A stretch of 64,000 nt of DNA, from NCBI GenBank assembly GCA_020137815.1, contig CM035362.1, forward strand, positions 3,966,476 to 4,030,475. Reading direction: 5' to 3'. Position 1 is the first letter of the stretch. The number at the start of each line of letters is the position of its first letter. The DNA is from Hormiphora californensis (Eukaryota; Ctenophora; Tentaculata; Cydippida; Pleurobrachiidae). Under the pieces are notes generated by a model, which ran no database searches, was not told where the DNA came from, and worked only from the letters and a program-made list of their open reading frames with translations. This document shows, piece after piece, positions 50,701 to 64,000 of this stretch. Made by a program: the position numbers and the translations under genes.

Positions 50701-53700
50701 AGGGATGGGAAAATAAAGGGGGACATCGTACCCAAGAAATATCATAGAGGGTGTTTTCGTGAAAGTCAAAAACACAGTAGCTCCGCTTTGAGAAAAACTG
50801 GGTCAAGTAAGAGGCTATGTGGAGAGCTGGTAACTGCGACAGATGGACTATATTACCAAGAAAAGGGAATATATTGCCGCACAGAGGAAAAACAAACATT
50901 TTAAATCACCTTTATCATAGAAGGCAAGTCCCTTGATTGGCTGTCCTGGTCGGGAGTAGGTCTGCCTACTAGAAATAACAATATTGCGACTATCAAACTT
51001 TTTGGTGTTCCAAATCTTGACATTTCCATCCTCCGAGGCAGGTAGCCAGGATTGAGTGGATGGTTGATACTTTGACGTGGTTAATTGCTGCCTTGTGTTC
51101 GTTCATCTGGGGATATTTAGGTGTCATCTGTGGGAGGAAATTGGGGTGTTTAGGTGTCATCTGTGGGGAGGGAATTGGGGTGTTTAGGTGTCATCTGTGG
51201 GATGGGGATTGGGGTGTTTAGGTGTCATCTGGGGGGAGGGAATTGGGGTGTTTAGGTGTCATCTGTGGGAGGGAATTGGGGTGTTTAGGTGTCATCTGAG
51301 TGGGTAGATTGGGGTGTTTAGGTGTCGGGCGGGCTAACAAACACCGTCAAGTACCCAGCCATCAGGGAGGAGGGAAAATTAAACTACCTGACAGACTAGG
51401 ATACCCTTGGGTTGCCAGGCAGCGGGTGGTGCCCCCACTCCCTTTCGTTCTTCTCTCCTACTCGCAAAATACTCCGTCTTCTTTCTATTCAACAGTTCTG
51501 AAAATTGAGTCGGTGATAACCAAAACTTCTTGAATTTCATCAATAAAATTAAACACCTTTTAATTTTGATTGGTATTTTAAATCAAAGAGTTATTACACT
51601 TACTAGTCAGATTATCATCCCTCTGATTACTATCCCAATCCCAGCCCCTCTCTTCTCCTCCACCCTCTTTAGCGACATCAAAACTCTTGGTAGAATCAGA
51701 TAAACTAGGTGAGGAGGGGGTTTGTTGCTGACCAGGTGCATTATCAGCATCCAGGTAGTCAAGACGCTTGATCTTGGTTTCATCGACAACCAGACCAGGA
51801 TTGTCGTCGTAAATTCCAGCGCTACTGGGTGATAACTTCTGGATGTAACCTGTGTGTGGGTGTCGTTGGCTTGGTTTGGTTTGCTCATTTGGAACTGTAA
51901 ATCATAACATAGAACGTGAAAATCATATTTGAACGGGAATAGAGAGAACGAAAGAGAGAGACTGACCAATATATACACGAACCTGCGAGTGTAATGATTT
52001 GTCTCCGTTGTTTGTCACCCATCCCAAGATTAACCAACTTCCCAACCACAGCCCCAACCTCCGACCCCTCCTCTGCTCCACTCCCCTTCTCAAAAGCCCT
52101 CAACAGCTTATCTTTGTGCGGTGAACCCACAACAAAATCTAACAACTGCCTCGGTAGCGGCATTGGGAGAGCTTGAAGGAGTGCACGCTCATTATCCGGG
52201 TTGTGAACTGGTAGTTCCAGGACCGGATGTAGGAGTGGGAGAATCTTGCAGTATAAGTCAGCAGGATGGAGTTGCTGCGAGGCAGTGGAGATGAACCGGA
52301 CTGTACTGTAACGTAGCCACAAGTTAGGATGGCACAATAGGGGAACAGTTTCCCTTACTAACTCCTCCAATAATCCCTCCTCAAGGAGACCTAGTTGGGT
52401 CAGGGATATGAGCGCTGTGAGGGTTTTACAAACAACGAATTCCTCTGCATCACATAGCCCTTGTGATAGAAGGGGTTTCAACATTTTGAGACTTTGCCAC
52501 CCCACAAAAGCTGCAACCCCGACAACACTTTCAAAGAATGCTCCCCGTAACCGCCAATCGTCTTTATCATTTAGAAAAGTTATCACGTGTGATAGGATCA
52601 GGTCGTTAGCCTTTTCTAACCCGAAAAACACGCACAACTTGGTGATGCTAATCTCCAACAATATTCTCCGAGCGACCTTGTCCTCACCCGTCAGGATCTG
52701 TCTCACTGGAACTTGAACAATACTGTGAAGCTCCTGGAGTTCATCGTCGAAATTTAGGGGCGGATTTGGAGAGAGTTCGAGGAATGAAAGCGCCGCCTCC
52801 GCAAGCAATCCAATGTGCTCCGCGAAAACCCGCTGAACGAGCGGTTCCGGATCAAGAGAGAGCTTGTTGACGCACGGGAAGATGTACTCCGGGAAAATGC
52901 TTTGGTAGGTACTGACAGACGTTGTTTTTTGGAGGGAGTTAGAGAGGGTGGCGATTGATTGGGCACGTATCTGGGCTGCTGGGTCAGCTGTAAAGAATAG
53001 AATGTGAGGAAGGATACGATCTAGTACGAGATCATCTGGAACTAAACTAGCCAGTCTTTCCAGGAGGGTGAGCGCCTGGAGTTTAACCGATTGTCGGTGG
53101 ATTCCACGAATACAGGAAGTAATGAGAGAGAGGATTATGACGTAACCACCACTTTTATCATTCCCAGTTTTACTAAGCGTCTCCTCAATCATCGCCCACT
53201 TGTTTGCAATGTAGTGGAGTTTCCGGTCGGATGAGTTGAATAACGGCCCCGAAAAAATCTTGATGAAGGAGTAGAGGAAAGGAAAATGTGGCGGGAAGGT
53301 GTTCTCATAATACTGGAGGTACTCCTCTGCGGACATCCGCTTTTGTGGATCAACCTCTAACATGGACCTCACCATCCTCCGGATATCCACAGTTTCAATC
53401 TGATCCACAAGTTGATCGGGGCTGTAATTTCCATGTTTGTAGGAGATCAGATTGTGTATGTTAAACAGTTGTCCTCCTTCCAGGTACATCTCAGCGATAA
53501 CGCAGCCCAGGGAGAAGATATCCATTGCGGGTTGGAGGGGAGGTTGTTCAGTCTCTGAGGGACTGAGTTGCTCCTTAAACCGTTCCGGTGCAATGCTGCA
53601 ACTTCGTTTCCGGGATGACGCGAAGAAGAAACTAAAAACCGCTGGGTTATCCTCGAGGAGTTCAGTTGGTTTGAACACCGCGAAATCCTGTCAGTAGGAC

Positions 53701-54362
53701 CCAATTCCATGACGTCACAAGAAAGTTCTCCGTTTTCAGATCACCGTGGACTATATTCTTGCTGTGGCAATCTTCCAACGCGCGTAACATCTGGTAGACT
53801 ACCCACAGCTTCTCAACAGCACTCAAGAAGGGTCGACTGTGGATACGATCCGAGAGGCACGACCAGACATACTGTCTGATTAGGATGCCACTTCGTTCTG
53901 TTATGAGTGATTTAGGGGCGGTTAGGGTGCCGGGTGTTCCTTTGAGGGCAGTGTGGATTTGGGCTATCTTTTCGCTGTAGCTTTGGAGAATACTCCGTTC
54001 AATTCTTGGAAATACCTTGACGACAACTTGGCTGCCTTTATATCTGGGAGAGGGGAAATGATAATCATCATAGTACAGTTGAAAGGGGAAATGATAATAT
54101 TAGTGAATAGTGGAATCTATTCAAATCAGGGGGCATACATACAGTAGGATAGAAACAGAAAATATCAAGGTTGACAATTTTGTTTGGCAGAACACGAGTT
54201 TGGAAATTTAAAAAAAGAACACATCATGTCTCACCTGGCACGGGCGATTTTCAGGAATCGAGTACTTCCCAACTTTTCAGCGAACTCATATTCCTGAAGC
54301 TCTGTGAAGTATTCTTCAACAGAGAATATTTGGGTTGGAACGAGGGAGATTTGGTTTCCCAT
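47771..54362 (-). CDS. PIK3R4: VPS15 / PIK3R4, regulatory subunit of class III PI3-kinase
   Basis: Exons: 54362-54235, 54043-51983, 51894-51604, 51497-51388, 51127-50910, 50297-50163, about 49915-49731, 49180-49036, 48702-48602, 48217-48082, 47971-47771. Starts MGNQISLVP, a myristoylation-type N-terminus. Pseudokinase-like domain with HGDLKTEN and DFA in place of DFG, then HEAT repeats (LQALTLLERLASLV and following), then a WD40 propeller with DGNVKIWN, LTCWDLRF, ADYCVRLWN and a final IMKIWK. This is the VPS15 order; the protein scaffolds VPS34 on endosomal and autophagic membranes. Oddities: an extra base at 53687-53688, just before DFA, and another at 51037-51038 in the first WD repeat; the acceptor for the exon near 49915 is also not phase-compatible. 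Confidence 0.93.
48872..48937 (+). mobile_element. pogo/Tigger-like MITE, copy 6 (degraded)
   Basis: CAGTCGGACCTCGATTTACT at the left, AAATCCGACT at the right. It adjoins six CATGGAATTAAA units (48949-49018) close to a VPS15 donor. Confidence 0.65.
49480..49760 (-). repeat. CTACCTAGTTCCC repeats and a duplicated VPS15 exon end
   Basis: The end of the VPS15 exon finishing at 49731 (GGATCTGTCTCGGGACTAG) has a second copy at about 49560-49580 with one change. Between them CCTACCTAGTTCCCTACCTC units repeat, each reproducing the CTAG|GTAGG junction. Confidence 0.75.
50272..50643 (-). repeat. Ten-copy minisatellite made of a 3' splice site and exon start
   Basis: 38-bp unit; on the minus strand CTCTTCTTCTAG, an acceptor, then GTGACAAAGTAGCAGTTGTG, the start of VPS15 exon 50297-50163. 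Use of any upstream acceptor would meet an in-frame TAG, so only the copy next to the exon body preserves the frame. Confidence 0.93.
51119..51330 (-). repeat. Six-copy repeat of acceptor plus start of a VPS15 exon
   Basis: On the minus strand CCCTCCCACAG|ATGACACCTAAA recurs about every 30-33 bp upstream of exon 51127-50910. Confidence 0.9.
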
Positions 54363-55093
54363 TCACATGCCTTTTTTTAGCTATATAATGTTAGCCGTTA
54401 GGGGAGGGGTGTCAGATAAATATATTGTAATGGGGGTTAGAAAATATTTCAGGGGAAGGATGTGATGGCAAAAAGGGGAGGTATGAGGGGGGGGGGCAAA
54501 AAGGGAAGGTGTCAGGGTTTCTAGTATATTTTAGAGGCTCTTTTTAACTCACTCGATACAGCTGAGTCACAGTGACTCCTGTGTATCTTTTTTTGCCATC
54601 ACACTGTGACTGTCACTGCAGACAGATCTCGCAGTTTAAATCACATCTATTTATCACATCTATGACCTCTTTCCTAGATCTGGACACATTCAACACGAAC
54701 AAGATATTTGGTCAGACATGTGGAGATTTGGCATCTCAGTGTAAGAAATGTATACAAATCTTGATTTTAGTCATGTCATTATTTGTCTCTCTTCACTGTA
54801 CTAGCTCCTACGCGTGTGCGTTCTACTTTAGAACTGTTATGTTCTTTAACTTTAAATTTGTGAGATAGGGTCGAGCAAGGCAACTACGGAACTCTTATAC
54901 TACTTCGTTATATAATGCGACTTAGTTAGACGATTGTTTTTTTCCAAACAATTAACAAATATAGAACACCACCTTAGCAGGTGAAATTTCATATCTGAAT
55001 GATCTACATTCATAATACATATATATGTATTTTAATATCAATACACACACTTCTACACCCTCTTTTTATAACGCACAGTCTCTACAGTCGATA
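54363..55093. other. Intergenic region between VPS15 start and PSMD14 end
   Basis: Presumed VPS15 promoter. A small inverted pair CACAGTGACTCCTGTG / CACACTGTGACTGTCACTG lies at 54567-54620. No gene or RNA was identified. Confidence 0.5.
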
Positions 55094-59528
<4,435 letters not shown>

Positions 59529-61350
59529 GCTAGAGAGGAGGTGAAGGTTTAGTCATTGATTTGATATGAATTGATAAGAGCGGTTGCCATGGGCGTAAAC
59601 CCCTGTTGGGGACCCACGCAAGATTTAGCCATGCTCAATTAGTTGTTGTTGTCGTCATGAACAATTGTTGATAAGTTGTGTTGTGGTGGAGAGTGAGAAA
59701 AAAAGAAGAGATGTTAGAAATAGAGAGATGTTAGAAATAGAGAGAAAGTGACTTTATGCATGCCACTTGGTAAATGGATGAATGATAAAATTATGTGGTA
59801 ACTCAGGGGCACTTTCCATGCACACGACTTGCTTATTATGAATGAGCATCGAAAATTTATAAACAGCATAAAACGCTAGGGAAATGCTAGGTGTTAAAAT
59901 CAATTCTAGTAGCTTGGATTAAGAGAACCTTATCGAAAAATAGTTGAAAAGGGATTGTTTGAGAGTATTTTCCCGGCTGTGCGAAAGATCGAGAAAAAGA
60001 TCGTGAATCGGAGGATAGAGATATATAGTTAAACATCATCATCAATAGGTATTTAATGATCGTTAAAACTGCGATATAGCCACGTGAAAACAGCCCTAGT
60101 TAGAGAGGAAGAGGACTAAACAGGATTTTTTAACTTCTGAAAATTTGTAACTTTGTCTCAAGAACATTTAGAGCGAACCTTTGTTCTATAAGTAGCGGCC
60201 TTTGTTCTTTGAGACGTCTGAGTTGGTCTAATAGTTGTACTTGATTTTTTCCGTTCTGAGATTTGATATGTATCATTGCCTAGCTAGACTGAGTTTCACA
60301 CGCCTGATATCAGATATAATGTTCATGTTTTACTGCTTTAATTAAAAGTGTTGCTTGCCTGCCCGATCTTCTTCACAGATTATTTATACCGCAAGTTCGG
60401 AAGATTTTAAGAGAGAGAGATCAAACGAAAGAGAGATTATATATTGTGCTTATTAACCGATTCAACATACAGGTCATGCTTGACAATACGTCTTTCCTCA
60501 CTTTTCTTTGCACTGTTTTCACAGCACCGTATTGTGTGAAACTGTTACCATTTTAGGAATTTGACGGGCCTGCTCTTCACGAGATTATAGAACCGAAAGG
60601 AATGTGAAAGGTGTCTTTGTCAAACAGATGCACCCCTTGACCTTTCTTTTAAAATAAATTTAAACAAGCACATGTGCTCTTCAACTCTTTTAACTTTTTA
60701 AAAACAGACTTTAGCCGGTGGATGCTCGTGTGTGTGTGTTATCTTTTCATTTTCTCTCTCTTTACCGCTTAGATGTTCTCTCTTTACCTCTCGCTCTCCC
60801 TCTCTCTTTATGTTATAGTATTGTCTGTTGATACGATTGCTCACCGGTTTATTTCTTTGAGTATCATTTCATTGTAATTCTCTCAGTTAGTTTAGACTAC
60901 ACTGTTTAGTTCTTAAACTTTTGTTGCCTGCTCACATGTTTCCATGATCAGCTGTGTTCCTTACTAACAAGTTCCTTACTAACAAGTGTTTGTGGTAAAC
61001 ATGTTTAGATTTCGGATTTTTCCACCCTTTGTTTTTTTCAAGTTCCAATTTCACTCTTGAACTAACAAATCGCCACTTTTAGAATCAATTTTTCCCCCGA
61101 TACATGCCCTTTTTGAACTAAAAATCGCCACTTTTAGAATCACTTCCCCCCCCCCCCCCCCCCCCCCGATACATGTCCTTTCTGGACTAACAAAAATCGC
61201 CACTTTTAGAATCACTTTTCCCCCGATACATGTCCTTTTTGAACTAACAAATCGCCACTTTTAGAATCACTTCCCCCCCCCCCCCCCCGATACATGTCCT
61301 TTCTGGACTAACAAAAATCGCCACTTTTAGAATCACTTTTCCCCCGATAC
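59529..61350. promoter_or_regulatory. Divergent intergenic region upstream of PSMD14 and the last gene
   Basis: Presumed shared promoter territory. I see AT-rich sequence, pyrimidine runs, a duplicated ATGTTAGAAATAGAGAGA (59711, 59729) and a TTCCTTACTAACAAG duplication near 60957, but no coding or RNA gene. Confidence 0.45.
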
Positions 61351-61375
61351 ATGTCCTTTCTGGACTCAAGAAAAC
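61020..61375 (+). repeat. Repeat containing the start codon region of the last gene
   Basis: About six units of 50-60 bp: CCCCCGATACATGTCCTTTC, then TGGACTAACAAAAATCGCCA, then CTTTTAGAATCACTT and a C-run. The last unit supplies the ATG at 61351. In the other units the ATG is followed shortly by TAA or TGA, giving tiny upstream frames. Confidence 0.88.
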
Positions 61376-63865
61376 CGTGGTGTACGCAGCGTCTCTGCCA
61401 GCTTTCCCAGGCACAACTCTCGGAGGTAAGTTACATCCATATATGGGCATATGACTCACCAAAATACTGTATGTACTACAAAGCATGCATGAATATGCAA
61501 AGCATGGAAAAACTATCTTTGTTATCTGGATATAGTAAGATGATTTAACTAAAATTTAAGCCTCAACCAGAAAAAAATTTGATACAAAGGATTTCTACCT
61601 CAAACGTACTCCTAAGGTTCCCCTCTAACGATCCCAACCAATGCTCAAATTGAGCAGAGGGTGCAAAGGCCTCATTTCCGGGTGGGCGTGGTACCTGTGT
61701 TTTCAGCCTGAGGCCAAAACCATAAGTCCCCTTAAAATAGGAGCAGAGAAAAAATCGAGGGCACTAGAGTGATCAGCGTCCTCGAATTAGTGGGGGTAGG
61801 TGATGGAATTAAGTCTCTATCTCATCTGGTTAATTAGATAATTGGATAATTAGGTTTGCGCATAACCGTTTTTTGGCTATATGACTATAGCCACTTAGGA
61901 ATGATTTAGAGACTTTTCATTGGTGCCATTTTGTAGGCAAAGAGAAGTTATGGGGGGTCGACGTCGGACTTTTAAGCTCTATCTTCAACCGTTTAGCCGT
62001 TATTTGGCTTTAACGGTGTTCAAAAACGGGCTTTTTACAGTATTTTACTCATTTGGAGTATCTTAAAAGCCAAATAACGGCTAAACGGTTGAAGATAGAG
62101 CTTAAAATTCCGACGTCGACCCCCCATAACTTCTCTTTGCCTACAAAATGGCACCCATGAAAAATCTCTAAACCATTCCTAAGTGGCTATAGCCATATAG
62201 CCAAAAACGGTTATAACTATAAATGCTCAAACCTATTTATCCAATTATCTAATTAACCAGATGAGATAGACTTAATTCCATCACCTACCCCCACTAATTC
62301 GAGGACGCTGATCACTCTAGTGCCCTCGATTTTTTCTCTACTCCTATTTTAAGGGGACTTATGGTTTTGGCCTCAGGCTGAAAACACAGGTACCACGCCC
62401 ACCCGGAAATGAGGGCTTTGCACCCTCTGCTCAATTTGAGCATTGGTTGGGATCGTTAGAGGGGAACCTTAGGAGTACCTTTGAGGTAGAAATCCTTTGT
62501 ATCATTTTTTTCTGGTGTTCCTGGCTTATCACCTTACTAATACCATACCTTAACCAACTACCATTTCGGCTAGAAGTAGGGGTGTGGTACTTGGTAGGAC
62601 GTGTGACGTCACATTTGTGAATGGTAGCGACTTTAGCTTCACAAGCTGAAAGCATGCCAATTTGGACCAAGTCCAATAAATTTAACTTCACTAAGTTCAC
62701 AGTGTTATCAATTTAACATGAAACAACACGCCTCAGGTCCTGCATGGTCTTGAGAGATATGGATTCCCCTCTTCTGCTGAAATAGAGAACTGTGCGTACG
62801 TTCAAGCTACCAATGCGAATCAGTACATGGAATTAGTGGCCAAGGCAATATATGATATCCTACGGTTGAAGAAAAATATTCACAATCTTGACCAAGAAGC
62901 GGTTAGTTTTTCAAAGATTGCGTTTTGTTTCCCTCAAATTTCAAGATCTTGTGACGACAGGATGTTCTTTTCAGCTAAGACGAGCCTTTGACGAGCTTCG
63001 TTTTGGAAAACAAGGAACCACTGACAGCAATGCTAATAGCTCTAACAGCTCCCTTCAAGGTATAAAACCGTCGATCTATTCCCTCTCGGACGTTCTTTCA
63101 GCCTGCCATTTCATTGTTACTCAACGTAAAACATAATAACAAATTCAAATTAACCAGGTAACGGGGAGCTATTCTTTGATCGGACGAAGTACGATAAAAA
63201 GACACCGTACAACAAAGTCAAGGTCACGAAATCAACCGTAAAACCAAAACCACAACCGGCAAGAAATCACGTGAAATTCCAAATTGAGCAGATGGAAACC
63301 AAGGTTTGTTAAACTCGGGATCCCGATAGAGCTTGTTATGTTCTAACCCTCCTTTACATTTGTTTCGCGAGCGGGGTGCGCAAAACACAGTCTAGCTAGG
63401 CAAGATAGAGCACTGTTAGTGGAACGCGATCTATTCCTGTGTTTGTTAAACTCAATTGAAATTCAGTTGGACAAGGCACTTTGTTAGCACTTCGTCTCTT
63501 TAAATAAAACTAATCCTAACTTTAAAGTATTACTACTAGGAGGATCAAGAGGTGGCACTACCCGTGAAGACTGCACAGAAGCAACGACTGGTGGCCGTCA
63601 GATCTAATGTCAGTGAAGATTCAGACGAAGTTAGTTCCACAACTTCAACAAGTTCGGCGGACAGGGAAGAAATGGGGCAACTGGATCGCATCATCGGCTA
63701 CGTGAAAAGTAACAAGTTCAATTCAGATGCGTTCTGCTCGAAAAGTTGAGAGAGAAATATCCGAATGATGCAAAGCTCTCTCATAAAATGAAAATCAAGC
63801 TACATTGTCTGTTAGAGCTTCTTGATGGATTTGAGTGTTTTGATGAGTTTGCTGAGATGGCTTGA
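61351..63865 (+). CDS. Unrecognised protein, frame break near its end
   Basis: Exons 61351-61425, 62737-62901, 62975-63059, 63158-63303 and 63540 onward, phases exact. MSFLDSRKPWCTQ..., then helical VLHGLERYGFPSSAEIE and NQYMELVAKAIYDIL, a low-complexity Ser/Asn stretch, a basic KVKVTKSTVKPKPQ segment and an acidic/Ser-rich SEDSDEVSSTTSTSS. The last exon frame stops at 63747-63749. Immediately before, a neighbouring frame opens as LLEKLREKYPNDAKLSHKMK and continues with helical, charged sequence to TGA at 63863-63865. The natural C-terminus is probably the longer one with a single base missing at about 63735. I cannot name the family. Confidence 0.7.
61567..62515. mobile_element. 0.95-kb foldback element with about 450-bp arms
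   Basis: Almost perfect inverted arms starting CCAGAAAAAAATTTGATAC and ending at the complement, centred near 62041. Non-coding. Lies in intron 1 of the last gene. Confidence 0.93.
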
Positions 63866-64000
63866 GAGAAAAAAAAAGAAACTGATTCGTATGATTTGAC
63901 CCAAATATTTCATTTAGACGTTTCTCAAACATTGAGCGTGAAATATTTATTCTACCGATGCGTGGTTAGAGATTCAAAAGATCATTAACATAAGTTTTGT
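63866..64000 (+). other. Window end, 3' flank of the last gene
   Basis: AT-rich sequence with no recognised signal. Confidence 0.4.

Overview
This is eukaryotic, almost certainly animal, DNA. Every host gene except three small single-exon reading frames is split by GT-AG introns. The recognisable products are animal-type: a TRPM2-like channel with a NUDT9-H domain, VPS15/PIK3R4, proteasome subunit Rpn11/PSMD14, TCTP, a 7TM receptor and a discoidin-like protein. The mix suggests an invertebrate, perhaps an early-branching one, but nothing seen fixes the phylum. The window is crowded with MITEs, foldback elements and minisatellites.

Layout. (1) 566-27280, plus strand: a TRPM2-like cation channel gene, about 37 exons per transcript, 5' end outside the window. 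Its introns hold an intronless secreted-protein reading frame (1938-2692), a full-length LINE with an 11-bp target duplication (6935-10121), a 2.1-kb foldback element with an 8-bp target duplication (23955-26050) and many hAT-like and pogo-like MITEs. (2) 29659-33624, minus: a low-complexity protein ending in an RRM. (3) 34837-43245, minus: a secreted penicillin-acylase-family Ntn hydrolase; a small discoidin-like gene (35769-37105, plus) appears nested in a late intron. (4) 43896-44858, minus: a solitary LINE ORF1-type protein bracketed by two copies of one palindromic MITE. (5) 45488-46953, plus: TCTP. (6) 47771-54362, minus: VPS15. (7) 55094-59528, minus: PSMD14, with a single-exon 7TM receptor (56335-57360, plus) inside its third intron. 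(8) 61351-63865, plus: an unrecognised gene.

Two themes stand out. First, the TRPM gene carries two pairs of homologous tandem exons, one for S3-S4 and the S4-S5 linker (157 nt each) and one for the pore turret (122 and 113 nt). Their phases make each pair mutually exclusive in any open frame. It also has two possible alternative 3' coding exons that would remove or truncate the NUDT9-H sensor. One locus could therefore make a combinatorial set of channels. Second, most minisatellites are seeded on gene-structure boundaries. The repeat unit contains the last exon bases plus the 5' splice site, or the 3' splice site plus the first exon bases, or the start codon region, or the stop codon region, in 2 to about 51 copies. 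Because AG|GT is at the heart of many units, this looks like a genome in which exon-boundary tandem duplication (the process proposed for intron birth) is frequent.

Several conserved coding regions contain single-base frame breaks (VPS15 twice or three times, the secreted protein, the last gene). These may be assembly errors or real lesions and cannot be separated here.
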